NCBI GenBank assembly: GCA_947259195.1
Contig: CAMYLC010000034.1
Location: 37,057 to 101,056, forward strand
Length of the DNA stretch: 64,000 nucleotides
Direction: 5' to 3'
Origin: Thermoanaerobaculia bacterium
GTDB lineage: Bacteria > Acidobacteriota > Thermoanaerobaculia > Multivoradales > JAHEKO01
Both the position numbers and the translations under genes were made by a program. Each line of letters starts with the position of its first letter. Position 1 is the first letter of the stretch. Below are positions 29,505-39,080 of the stretch, in pieces. Under the pieces are notes generated by a model, which saw nothing but the letters and a program-made list of their open reading frames with translations, did no database searches and was not told the origin of the DNA.

Positions 29505-29866
29505 TTCTCTGTCTCGATGACGATCCGGATATCCTGTCGTTTCTTCAGATCGTTCTAGAGGCCGAGGGCTATCGTTTCGCCGGAGCCAGCAGCGCCGAGG
29601 ACGGGCTGCGCAAGTACAGGGAAGTCACACCGGATCTGATCATCGTCGATCTGATGATGGAAGAAGTGGATGCCGGGACCGGCTTCGTAAAGGAGATCCA
29701 GTTACTCGGCAACGAGGCACCGGTGTTCATGCTCAGCTCGGTCGGTGACAACTTGAGCATGACGATCGACTACACCTCGCTGGGTCTCGCGGGTGTGTTC
29801 CAAAAGCCCCTGAGGAAGGAGCACCTACTGACGGTGCTGAGGTCGAAACTGGCTCAGTCCGCTTGA
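29483..29866 (+). CDS. Response regulator receiver protein (CheY-like)
   Basis: LCLDDDPDIL, DLIIVDLMM, VFMLSS, GVFQKPL; overlaps hoxW 3' end by 22 nt. Confidence 0.9.
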   Translation: MSDNQPLILCLDDDPDILSFLQIVLEAEGYRFAGASSAEDGLRKYREVTPDLIIVDLMMEEVDAGTGFVKEIQLLGNEAPVFMLSSVGDNLSMTIDYTSLGLAGVFQKPLRKEHLLTVLRSKLAQSA

Positions 29867-29872
29867 GGTCGT

Positions 29873-31771
29873 TCAGGAAAGCGCCGAGCTGGGTTGATGG
29901 ATCGGGAGGTGGATCGTCACCACGGTTCCCTCTCCCTCTGTGCTGGTCAAACTCAACTGACCGTGATGCCGCTCCACGGACTGTTTGACCAGCGCCAGCC
30001 CCAATCCGGTGCCGGTCGTGGTGTGCTGCTTGGCATTGGACGCCCTGAAGAATTCCTGGAACAGTTTTTCCTGCTCAGCGGCCGGGATGCCGATACCCGT
30101 ATCCGCGACCCGAATCTCGACGGTTTCTGAGTCCTTTCGAGTGAATCCAACCTGGACCCTACCCCCGGGAGGGGTGTATTTGATGGAGTTGGAGACCAGA
30201 TTCGCCATCACCTGCTCCAAGAGATCGGCACCGCTGTCGACCTTGGGTAGGTCGGCCTCGACAGTGACTCCGAGCTCGATTCCCTTGCGGGTCGCCTCAT
30301 CCCCGAACGACCTTTTCGTATAGGCGGCCAGGCCTTCCAGATCGACGACCACATCCGGGATCTCGTGACTCCGGTCGCGGGCGCGAGCGATGGTCAGCAG
30401 CTCAGCAATGGCCTGGTCCAGGGAAGTCAGGCGGTCTTCGATCCGCTGCAAGTAGTCCCTCTGCTGCTCCGTGAGCTCTCCCATGTAACCCTCCTGCAGG
30501 AGCTCCATCATGCTCAGGCCGGCGCTGAGAGGGGCTCGCAGATTGTGGGCCACCTGGAGCATGAACCGTGTGCGCTCCGCCATCAGCGCCTCTACGGCTT
30601 CGTTGATTCGGGCGTCTTCGATGGTGATCGCCACCAGTCTGGCTGCCTGCTCCAGGAAATCCGTGTCTCGCTCATCGAAACGATCTGGACTGTGGGAGTA
30701 GATGCCCATGCTTCCGATGACGCGGTTTTCGACCAACAGAGGTGCGAACGCCGCTGATCGGATGCCGAGCTCGGTAAGGATGGGGCCGAGCTGAAGGGCG
30801 TTGTCGTCCTTGACCACCGCCTGGACCAGGGCCTCGCCCTGAATGACCCGTCGGTTCATCGGACTGCGATCGAGATCGATCACGGTTTGGGCCACCAGGT
30901 CTTCCGGCAGCCCTTCCGATGCGACATAGCGTAGCGTCAGGCCATCTTCGGAGAGTAGCTTGATCGTGGCAGCCGGGACGTCCATGACGCGGGTCATCAT
31001 GGAGGTTGCTGTCTGCAGGATTGGGCCCAGATGGCGCTCGGCGCTGATCACCTCCACCATCGTGTAGAGGCCGTTCAGCTGTTCGTTCAGGGCGGCCGTC
31101 TGCGCGGATGCTCGTGCGAGAGAATCGACGCCCTGTCGATAGCTTCTCATCACCCGAGAGACCATTCCGGCGGACAAGAAGAGCATGGCGGTGAAGACGA
31201 GCAATCCAATCGTCGCGAGGATCGGTGGATCGAGATAGTCGATGGACTGACCGCGAAAGGCCAGGCTATGGGTCGGCAGCCACCCCATGATCTCTCCAAC
31301 CAGCAGAAACCACATCCCTCCTGCTGCAACCGCGGAGAGCTGGAAGGCGGTGCCGCGACTGAACTGAATCGCAGTGATGATGACGTGGAACAGGAGGAAG
31401 ACCACCAAGGGGCTGGATACCCCTCCGGTGAAGTGGATCAGCAGGAACATGGCCACGTAGTCGACGACGGCCTCGAGAAGGCTGATTCGCCGGTTCAACG
31501 CCGGGTCGGAATCAAGACGGTCCCTGTAGTGTTTGTAGATCCAGGCGAAGACCAGGTTGTAGAGAGGGCTGACGACGGCGATCAACAGGACGGGGAGAAC
31601 CGGAAACTCGAAGCCCGCCAAGACTCCCAACAGGACCCCGAGGAACATCACGGGAGCCACTGCCCAGCGCAGGTTGATCTGCCAGAAACCGCGGCTGCCC
31701 CACAGCCTGGGCAGGCGGTAGCGACCATTATCGAATTGGGGCTCGGGAGTCTGCGGTCTGTCAGCTGACAC
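29873..31771 (-). CDS. Multi-TM sensor histidine kinase with GAF domain
   Basis: HNLRAPLSAGLSMMELL H-box, NLVSNSIKYTPPGGRV, VADTGIGIPAAEQEKLFQEFFR, TGTGLGLALV; GTG start at 31771 overlapping upstream stop. Confidence 0.88.
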   Translation of the reverse strand: MSADRPQTPEPQFDNGRYRLPRLWGSRGFWQINLRWAVAPVMFLGVLLGVLAGFEFPVLPVLLIAVVSPLYNLVFAWIYKHYRDRLDSDPALNRRISLLEAVVDYVAMFLLIHFTGGVSSPLVVFLLFHVIITAIQFSRGTAFQLSAVAAGGMWFLLVGEIMGWLPTHSLAFRGQSIDYLDPPILATIGLLVFTAMLFLSAGMVSRVMRSYRQGVDSLARASAQTAALNEQLNGLYTMVEVISAERHLGPILQTATSMMTRVMDVPAATIKLLSEDGLTLRYVASEGLPEDLVAQTVIDLDRSPMNRRVIQGEALVQAVVKDDNALQLGPILTELGIRSAAFAPLLVENRVIGSMGIYSHSPDRFDERDTDFLEQAARLVAITIEDARINEAVEALMAERTRFMLQVAHNLRAPLSAGLSMMELLQEGYMGELTEQQRDYLQRIEDRLTSLDQAIAELLTIARARDRSHEIPDVVVDLEGLAAYTKRSFGDEATRKGIELGVTVEADLPKVDSGADLLEQVMANLVSNSIKYTPPGGRVQVGFTRKDSETVEIRVADTGIGIPAAEQEKLFQEFFRASNAKQHTTTGTGLGLALVKQSVERHHGQLSLTSTEGEGTVVTIHLPIHQPSSALS

Positions 31772-33395
31772 GGGCCACTTCCTGTTTCGTTTCGTTGTCG
31801 ATGGGCTTGTAGAAGGCATTGAGCTTCTCGACGATGCTCTCGAGCTCGAGGTCGAGCTCGGCCATATCCTGTGTCTCTCCGGCGGCGGACTCGGGCTGCA
31901 GGAGGTCGAAGGCGTCTTGCACCCCATCGACCGCCAGTGCTACCGACAGGGCGATGGAGTCGCGAACCTCGTCCTGGTACTGGGCGACCTCGGGCTTGTA
32001 CATCAGCTCCTCGACGGTGACGTTGCTGATGGCAAGGAGGGCATCGCAGACCTCTGCTGGCGGGAACCCACTGGCGAAGCGCTGCTTGGCCAGGTTGTGG
32101 ATGTAGGACAGGAGCAGCCCCCGATCACCGGTGCGCACCGCGGCGGTCAGCAAGTCGTATACCACGCCGACGCTCCAGCGTAGCTCAGAGTAGCTCATGG
32201 CGGCATAGTCGGGAAAGCGATCCTGACGGACTGGCGACTGCAGGTAGGCGACAATGGCGTCGAGAATGGCCTCGCGGGCTTCGGCCATAGCGTCGTGAAT
32301 GACGAGAGAAGGCCGAAAGCCAGGTCGTTTCATGGCCCGCTCGTTGCGCAGGACCCACTCCTGCGGTCGGCTCTTCGTCTTGTCGATGAGGAACAGCAAT
32401 CTCCGCAGGATATGAAGGCGCGGTGTCGGTGACCACCCGAGCAGCTCCCGAGTTCGACTGGCGTCGACGGTCAGCGCGCGATCGAGGTACTCGATCATCC
32501 AAAGGCGCTCGAAGGGTCGACGCCCGAGCAGTCGCCCCAGGAGATCGCGGCCGAGGACTCCAAGCCAGGCCAGGGGTTTCGGAGTGAGAATCGGCCTCGT
32601 GTTGCGACGGAACTGAAAGTGTGTCGCCAGGTCGAAGAGCTCGCGCTGGGACGTCGCGCCGTCGGGGCTTGCCAGGTAGACGCCTGGCGAAGGCAGGTCT
32701 CCGGTGAGCTCCAGCAGCCTCAGGAAAAGCTTGTTGACATCGCGGGTGTGGATATACGGCACTGCGGACAGACCCCGCCCACCGAGTATGCGGGCATTCC
32801 ATCGATTCGACAGCCAGGTGGTCAGGAAGACATAGAGCGGGGCGTACTCGCCCCAATCACTGAATACCGCGCCGAGTCGAACGGTCGAGCAGTGGAAGTG
32901 GCCGGCGTACTCCCGCACCATCTGCTCGCCGGCTTTCTTGCTTTTCGCGTAGGGAAAGCCGGCATCAGGGGAGGTGGCCTCGGTAATCGCCTTGCCAACC
33001 TGGGGAAACTCGCAGGCAGCCACCGAGCTGGCGAAAATGAAGTGCCGGATACCCAGCGCCCTGGCTTGCTCGAGCACGTTGCGCGTGCCGTTGATGTTGG
33101 TGTGCTGATAATCGGGAAGCTCGACGTTCTTGAAGTCGTAGTGGGCCGCGAGGTGCAGGACGAAGTCAGGATTGCTGCGCTCCTTGATGTGCGCCATGAC
33201 CGTCCTGAGCGCCTCCAGTTTGCCGATGTCTACCTGTAGCCAGTGTATGTTGGGATGCTGTGGAACTCCCGCTTTCTGCTGGGGTCGACGCGCGAGGGCG
33301 TAGATCCTAAAACGGTCCTGCGCCGCTTGAAGGAAGCTACGACCGACAATTCCGGAAGCTCCGGTGAGGATCAGACAGGGAAGGCGGTCAGACAT
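31761..33395 (-). CDS. NAD-dependent epimerase/dehydratase with extra C-terminal helical domain
   Basis: LTGASGIVGRSF, LHLAAHYD, FASSVAACEF, YAKSKKAGE; C-terminal ~150 aa helical, RsbRD_N-like. Confidence 0.8.
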   Translation of the reverse strand: MSDRLPCLILTGASGIVGRSFLQAAQDRFRIYALARRPQQKAGVPQHPNIHWLQVDIGKLEALRTVMAHIKERSNPDFVLHLAAHYDFKNVELPDYQHTNINGTRNVLEQARALGIRHFIFASSVAACEFPQVGKAITEATSPDAGFPYAKSKKAGEQMVREYAGHFHCSTVRLGAVFSDWGEYAPLYVFLTTWLSNRWNARILGGRGLSAVPYIHTRDVNKLFLRLLELTGDLPSPGVYLASPDGATSQRELFDLATHFQFRRNTRPILTPKPLAWLGVLGRDLLGRLLGRRPFERLWMIEYLDRALTVDASRTRELLGWSPTPRLHILRRLLFLIDKTKSRPQEWVLRNERAMKRPGFRPSLVIHDAMAEAREAILDAIVAYLQSPVRQDRFPDYAAMSYSELRWSVGVVYDLLTAAVRTGDRGLLLSYIHNLAKQRFASGFPPAEVCDALLAISNVTVEELMYKPEVAQYQDEVRDSIALSVALAVDGVQDAFDLLQPESAAGETQDMAELDLELESIVEKLNAFYKPIDNETKQEVARVS

Positions 33396-33555
33396 GGCAT
33401 ATCGCGTCGGGGCCCTCGTTGGGATCGTAGCATGCGGTCCCGAGCGGTCACCCACCCGCAGACGCCAAACAAACCCACCCTGACGGGCAGGGCGAGACTT
33501 GCCATCCTGTCAGGCAGTGCCGACAGTATCGACCTCACCACAATCAGTCACTGCA

Positions 33556-33600
33556 ACAAAAATGAGGCCGCCAACCCTCTTGCCGGGTGGCGGTCTCATT
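33556..33600 (-). terminator. Rho-independent terminator downstream of saccharopine dehydrogenase gene
   Basis: AATGAGACCGCCACCC…GGGTTGGCGGCCTCATT stem followed by TTTTTG on minus strand. Confidence 0.75.
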
Positions 33601-33625
33601 GCTTCACTCTTCTGTCCTCAGGGAC

Positions 33626-34942
33626 TTAGACCGAAGCGCGGGTCTCTTCGAAGCCGATACCGAGAGTCTCCAGCTCATCGAGGATCGGGACGTAGATGTC
33701 GGGAAGGATCGGGATCTGGACGCCGCGAATCGTGATCTTGCCCTCCAGGATCATGCGGGCTCCGATGGCGGCCGGCAGAGATACCGTGCGGGCCATCGAC
33801 GAGTCGCCACCCGGGATTCCGTAGTCGACCATGATTGCCGTGACGCATTCCTTCCGGTCTTCCGGATAGGTGAAGGTCAAGTCGTGGCGCTGCAGCAGCA
33901 TGTCGCGCTCGCCCTCTTTATAGACCAGCGTCTGCGCCATACAGTCGGCCATCAGATCCAGCATCGAGGCCTTCTCGGCATCGATGGGCTCGTCCGAGAG
34001 CATGCCGATGTAGCGCAGCGGCTCGAGGGGTGAGTCGGCGGCGTCGATGCCCAGCTTGGCGGGGATGGTCTCCTCCAGCGGTGCGCCGAAGATCTGCTCC
34101 ATCAATCCCTTGTACGTCAGGCCGGCGACTTCGTACTCGGGCTCGGCGTCGATCAGCCCCAGTCGGATGATGTTCGTGTAGAGCTTGCAATGACCCAGGT
34201 TCCGCAGGGTGCCCCGGAACATGGTGGTCACCTCGTCCCTGTTGAAGCCATAGGTGTCCAGGTAGGAGACCGAATCTCGGTTGGGATAGCCCTCGTAGGT
34301 GCCGACGGCCGGTATCTCGACGGTCGCTGGGTCCGCGAACAGCTTGTCCGGAGTGATCTCGATCAGCTGACCATCCCTGATGTACCGAGCGGAATTCCGC
34401 GCCGCTACCAGCACTCCCCGTGGGCTCCACGAGAACTTGTATCCCCACGGATTATCGTTGGCTTCCGGTGCTGGCAACCCGCCGCACCAGGAGGAGAATC
34501 CCACCAACGTGCCGCCCTGGCTCTGCTCGTTGTGGATCACCCGCATGGCGCTCATGTGATCGATGCCGGGGTCGACGCCGATCTCATTGAGCAGCAACAG
34601 GTCTTTATCGAGGGCCTCGCCGTTGAACGCCATCATTTCCGGCCCGACATACGAGGTGGTGACCATGTGCTTGCCGAGATCGAGACAGGCCCGAGCCACC
34701 ACCGGGTGCATCGGGGCCGGCAACAGGCTGACCGCGAGATCGGACTCTGCGACGAAACTTCTCAATGCCTGCTCGTCGTCCGCCATGACCTGGGTGGCAC
34801 GCCCCTTCGGATGACCTTCCACCAGGGCCTCGGCCTTGGAAACGGTTCGGGAAGCCACCGTGACGCCGAAACCGTGATCGAGCAGATACCGCACCAACGG
34901 CCTGGAGACCAGGCCGGCTCCGAACACCACCACTTTCTTCAT
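33626..34942 (-). CDS. Saccharopine dehydrogenase C-terminal/LYS9-like
   Basis: MKKVVVFGAGLVSRPLVRYLLDHG, NEIGVDPGIDHMSAM, SWCGGLPAPEANDNPWGYKFSWSPRGVL. Confidence 0.9.
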   Translation of the reverse strand: MKKVVVFGAGLVSRPLVRYLLDHGFGVTVASRTVSKAEALVEGHPKGRATQVMADDEQALRSFVAESDLAVSLLPAPMHPVVARACLDLGKHMVTTSYVGPEMMAFNGEALDKDLLLLNEIGVDPGIDHMSAMRVIHNEQSQGGTLVGFSSWCGGLPAPEANDNPWGYKFSWSPRGVLVAARNSARYIRDGQLIEITPDKLFADPATVEIPAVGTYEGYPNRDSVSYLDTYGFNRDEVTTMFRGTLRNLGHCKLYTNIIRLGLIDAEPEYEVAGLTYKGLMEQIFGAPLEETIPAKLGIDAADSPLEPLRYIGMLSDEPIDAEKASMLDLMADCMAQTLVYKEGERDMLLQRHDLTFTYPEDRKECVTAIMVDYGIPGGDSSMARTVSLPAAIGARMILEGKITIRGVQIPILPDIYVPILDELETLGIGFEETRASV

Positions 34943-34959
34943 GAGGTTCCTCCCTCGTG

Positions 34960-36252
34960 TTAATCGAGATAGTCCTGCAAGTATTCGTAGTCTGGCGTCA
35001 GACTGCCGCGGTGTGTGACTACGGCCCGCTTGATGGCAGACGGAAGTTCCAGGTCTTCGTAGGAAACGCTGTAGTCGGCGCCCGCAACGGCCTTGATATG
35101 GGGCAGCAAGGCATTGCCGAACTCCTGTGAGGACTCGACCGGCAGCTCGCACGGTAGATTGTCCACGGCCAGAACGACCGGTCCGTGGCCCTCGACCCCG
35201 AGCTCGATTCGATCCTCGTCGGGTAGGTAGACATAGACCGGGTCGCCAGAATCCGTGGCGTCGAGAGAGCACTCGATGGCACCCTCGACATCGATGCTGA
35301 TGTCTCCGATCACTCGCAACTTCGGAGTCTTGCCCGCCCCATAGAGACCGTGCAACAGCTCGCGAGTGACGAGCCGCGGATATTGCGGAGTCCAGAAGAT
35401 GCAATTCACCAAGACCGTCAGATAGGGCACATACTTGGCGAAATCGCCGCGGTAGAGCTCGGGATGCTTGTAGTACTCCTGTAGCTCGAAGGATCCGGCG
35501 GGATCGACAGGCTTGGCCATGTGCTGCTCGGCAAACACCACTTTGAAGAGCCTCGGGGTGTCCTGGTCGAGCCCCATCAGCTCCTCGGGCTCGATCTGAA
35601 GGTGCGGCAGCAGGTCCAGGATCTCCTGAGCGCCCTGTGACACATGGCCGTACCCGGCGAAGCCGAAGACCATGGGAGTGAGCTCGGCCGGTAGCGGTGC
35701 CGCGGCCAGGGCCTCTCCAGCCTGGCGGATGGCGTCTTTGGCGGCGTCCAGATTCGGGTAGTCTTTCGCTTGCAGAATCTGGGCAAACGGCGTGCCGTAG
35801 CCCTCGACGCGCAACCGCTGACCTAGAGCCCACAGGGTGTCGATCATGCCGGCCAGACCGGCGTATCGGCCGAAGAAAATCAGCCGGCGCCCCTCGTCGT
35901 CCTCAATCCGCTCGTAGTCGATCAGGGTGCTCTCGAGTTCGAGCAGTCGCCGCAGCATCTCCATGTTGTGCGCCTGGCCCTTGATGACATGGGCGAAGTA
36001 GAGATAGGTCCGGTTGGGCCGGAGCAGCTCGGTGGGAATCTCCTTGACCGCGAAGAGCACCGGAGTATCTGGAACCCCGGGGACGATCGTCGCGCCGACG
36101 TCCCGATACTGCTCCTCGGGGAAAGCCCTGATGTCCGAAGCCTGGACTACGACCTGGATGTCGTCGGCGATCAAGCTCGCCACCTGCTCGGGTGAGAGAG
36201 GCACTCGGGCCTCCCAGATATTCTTGTCTTCTTTGCGAATTCCGATTTCCAC
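34960..36252 (-). CDS. Lysine-oxoglutarate reductase/saccharopine dehydrogenase-like (LOR/AlaDH-PNT N fold)
   Basis: IGIRKEDKNIWEARVPLSPEQV, YLYFAHVIKGQAHNMEMLRRLLE, FFGRYAGLAGMIDTLWALGQR. Confidence 0.88.
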   Translation of the reverse strand: MEIGIRKEDKNIWEARVPLSPEQVASLIADDIQVVVQASDIRAFPEEQYRDVGATIVPGVPDTPVLFAVKEIPTELLRPNRTYLYFAHVIKGQAHNMEMLRRLLELESTLIDYERIEDDEGRRLIFFGRYAGLAGMIDTLWALGQRLRVEGYGTPFAQILQAKDYPNLDAAKDAIRQAGEALAAAPLPAELTPMVFGFAGYGHVSQGAQEILDLLPHLQIEPEELMGLDQDTPRLFKVVFAEQHMAKPVDPAGSFELQEYYKHPELYRGDFAKYVPYLTVLVNCIFWTPQYPRLVTRELLHGLYGAGKTPKLRVIGDISIDVEGAIECSLDATDSGDPVYVYLPDEDRIELGVEGHGPVVLAVDNLPCELPVESSQEFGNALLPHIKAVAGADYSVSYEDLELPSAIKRAVVTHRGSLTPDYEYLQDYLD

Positions 36253-36402
36253 AACGCCTCCTCAGTACCCGTAACTTGCGGTGTATGGCAGATCGATTTC
36301 AGGTTGTCAACATCCGTCCGGGCAGGTACGAATCCTAGGAAACGATGGTGCCCCAGAGCCCTATGGCAAGTCCCGAAACGCTCTTTTTGACCCAGTTGCC
36401 GC

Positions 36403-38994
36403 TTATCTCAGCATCGTGTTGAAGAGCAGCTTGAAGGTGCCATGCGTTTGCGCTCGATGCTGGGCCGGAAACCCGATCAGCAGGACCTGGCCCTCGCCGT
36501 ATCGGGCGGAGACCATGGCGGCTTTCTTGGCCAGGTGCTCCTCGCCGATGAGCCAGCCGCTCTGCAGGAGATCGCGATCGGCATAGCGAGCCACGATCTC
36601 GTAGCGGTTGTTGTCTCTAGAGGGCGCGATCTCAAAGGCGGGGCTGTTCCAGAACAGGACGAGGCCCTCGGAGGGCATGCCGTAGCCATAAGGATTGGAG
36701 TTGTCGAACCTGGCCTCGAGAGTCGAGCCCGGGCAATAGAAGTCCTTCGAGTCCAGCTTCTCCAGGGCGTTGCGAACCTTGAGGTCGAACTTCTCGATGG
36801 CAAATTCGGTCGCTTCACCAAGGGTCACGAGCATGCCACCGCCCTCGACGAACGCCTGGAGCGCCTCGATGCCATCCTCATCGACTCCCCCCATATATTC
36901 AGGCGGGTAGCTCGGGGCAGGCCAGTAGGAGTTCTGATCTTCCTCTTCCTCTCCCGTGATCATGGCTGTCGTGTCGTCGGGAAAGACGATCACGTCGTAG
37001 CTCGCTCCGAGATTGCCCTTGTTGATCTCCTCGGGCTCGATCGATGTGTAGGGAAAGGCGAACTGCTCGAGAAGGAATCGGGTCCAGCCCTCGTCCATGT
37101 TGCCGCCTCTGTACCTGTGGTACATGCCGACGCGCATCCTCTTCACCTCGTGAAGTCCCGCTTCCGGTTCGGCCTCTATGGCCGTGAACTCCACCCCCGT
37201 CGACTCGGCAACTTTGGCGAGGACGTCGTCCGAGCCACCACTCAGGACGAAGTCGCCGCGGCGAAGGCCCGCAACAGGCTCGTCGACCCGGCGGACGGAC
37301 ACTCCATCGTCGAGAAGCAGATTTACTGCCTTGAAGCTGGCATTCATTCTGCCGTCGAGGGCGAGTAGCGAGGTTTCTTCCGGTACGGTACCGAGCATCG
37401 GCTCTGGCTCTGTCAGCGTCCGGAGACCGGGCACCAAGCCGTCGACCGCGTCCACCCGCACCCCCATGAGCTCGGCCATGGTGTGGGTCGCGGTGTCGTA
37501 GGGACGCAAGGGGGAGCCGTCTCGGCTCCGGGTCCACTCGTTGTCGGGATAGCTTGTTTGGCCGAGTAGATTCCTGATGATCCCCATCTTGGGTTGTGCG
37601 AGGGAAATCACGTACGAGCCCGCCGCATACTGCATGCCGTCGATCGAGAACGTCGTCGTCGCTTTCTGCACCTCGATGTCAGAGAGCATCAGGGTGTTGA
37701 TCATTCGGCGGGCTGTCAGGAGATCGTGCTGTTCGGCGGGAATTACGTAGGCCTTGGGTGTTCCCTCGGCACCACGCTCGGTTTGGCGCTTGGCCTTCAG
37801 ATAGCCGTTCCAGAGAACGGTCTCCCTGTTTCTGGCCGCGAGATCCATGATCGCCCAGGAAGCAACCTTCTGGTAGTCGATGATGTCCCGCACCCTCCAC
37901 CAGCCACCCTGCCAGAGACTCGGAATCGTCGACTGGGGTTCGTAATCTGGGAATTGTCGGGCGCCACCGCGGAGCTGCTCGGGGTGGACATAGAGGGGCG
38001 TTGCCAGGCTGGCACTCGCCGCCTCGGTGAGCATGCCGGCGATATTGTGAAACGGGGTAATCCAGTGCCAGCCAAAGTGGCCCCATCCCGGGTATTGCCC
38101 AGCGTTGAGCACACCTGGAAGATCCTTCTCTTCCAGCTTGTACGCGATGTGGGCGCCGTACCAGGAAAGCTCCCGCCACATGAGGGGGTCGGCGTAGGGT
38201 CGGATGGGCTCGCTGTAGGGCGGCACGTAGAAGCGTGCACCGTAGCCGCCCATCTGGTGGTGATCGACGTAGGCCTGGGGTTTCCAATCCCGGTACAGGA
38301 TCTTGGCGTTGTAGACCGCCTCGATCATGTTCAGGAAGTCTCCGTCCCGGTTGTTATCGTGCCCCGTGTACTTGTGGTAAAGCCAGGGCAGGCTCACACC
38401 CTCGTACTCCGTCCCCAAGGTCTTGCGGTACCAGTCGGTGACCATGATCTGGCCGTCGGGGTTGAAGCACGGGAACATCAGGAGAATCGTGTTGTCGAGG
38501 ATTCTCTGAGTCTCGTCGTCGTCTCGGGTCAAGAACTCGTATGCCAACTCGGGCGTGGTCTGCGTGCCCGCCACTTCGGTGGCGTGAAGGCCATACGACT
38601 GGCTGACCACAGCCTTGCCCTCGGCGACGAGTGCTCGGATCTCTTCCTCCGGGATGCCTCTCGGGTTGGCCAGCGTGCGGCTGACCTCCCGCAGGCGCTC
38701 TAGATTCGCCATGTTCTCGGGCGAGGAGATGATCACCAGCAGGTAGGGGTTGCCTTCGGTCGACGGCCCCAGGTCGGTCACCTGGATCCTGTCGCTCTGG
38801 GTCTCGAGAAGCTCGAAGTATTCGACGATTTTGTCCCAGCGAGCCATCTTCTTGTCGGCGCCCATCTGAAATCCAAAGAACTCCTCGGGTGTCGTAATCT
38901 CGGCAGCAGCGGCAAGGGGTGCAACCAGGATGCCGCCGATCAGCAGCACCTGGAGCACACGAAGTCTGACTACCGAGCGAAGGTGTTGTTTCAT
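36403..38994 (-). CDS. Secreted M14 family metallopeptidase
   Basis: QSYGLHATEVAGTQTTPELAYEFL, FPCFNPDGQIMVTDWY, YVDHHQMG; signal peptide at MKQHLRSVVRL. Confidence 0.87.
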   Translation of the reverse strand: MKQHLRSVVRLRVLQVLLIGGILVAPLAAAAEITTPEEFFGFQMGADKKMARWDKIVEYFELLETQSDRIQVTDLGPSTEGNPYLLVIISSPENMANLERLREVSRTLANPRGIPEEEIRALVAEGKAVVSQSYGLHATEVAGTQTTPELAYEFLTRDDDETQRILDNTILLMFPCFNPDGQIMVTDWYRKTLGTEYEGVSLPWLYHKYTGHDNNRDGDFLNMIEAVYNAKILYRDWKPQAYVDHHQMGGYGARFYVPPYSEPIRPYADPLMWRELSWYGAHIAYKLEEKDLPGVLNAGQYPGWGHFGWHWITPFHNIAGMLTEAASASLATPLYVHPEQLRGGARQFPDYEPQSTIPSLWQGGWWRVRDIIDYQKVASWAIMDLAARNRETVLWNGYLKAKRQTERGAEGTPKAYVIPAEQHDLLTARRMINTLMLSDIEVQKATTTFSIDGMQYAAGSYVISLAQPKMGIIRNLLGQTSYPDNEWTRSRDGSPLRPYDTATHTMAELMGVRVDAVDGLVPGLRTLTEPEPMLGTVPEETSLLALDGRMNASFKAVNLLLDDGVSVRRVDEPVAGLRRGDFVLSGGSDDVLAKVAESTGVEFTAIEAEPEAGLHEVKRMRVGMYHRYRGGNMDEGWTRFLLEQFAFPYTSIEPEEINKGNLGASYDVIVFPDDTTAMITGEEEEDQNSYWPAPSYPPEYMGGVDEDGIEALQAFVEGGGMLVTLGEATEFAIEKFDLKVRNALEKLDSKDFYCPGSTLEARFDNSNPYGYGMPSEGLVLFWNSPAFEIAPSRDNNRYEIVARYADRDLLQSGWLIGEEHLAKKAAMVSARYGEGQVLLIGFPAQHRAQTHGTFKLLFNTMLR

Positions 38995-39080
38995 GAGCTT
39001 CCCCTCCATGCGAAGGATTCGCGTTTGTATGCAGCTATGTGCCAGCTCTGGGAGGCGTACGTGCGTGTACCCTTCCGCGT

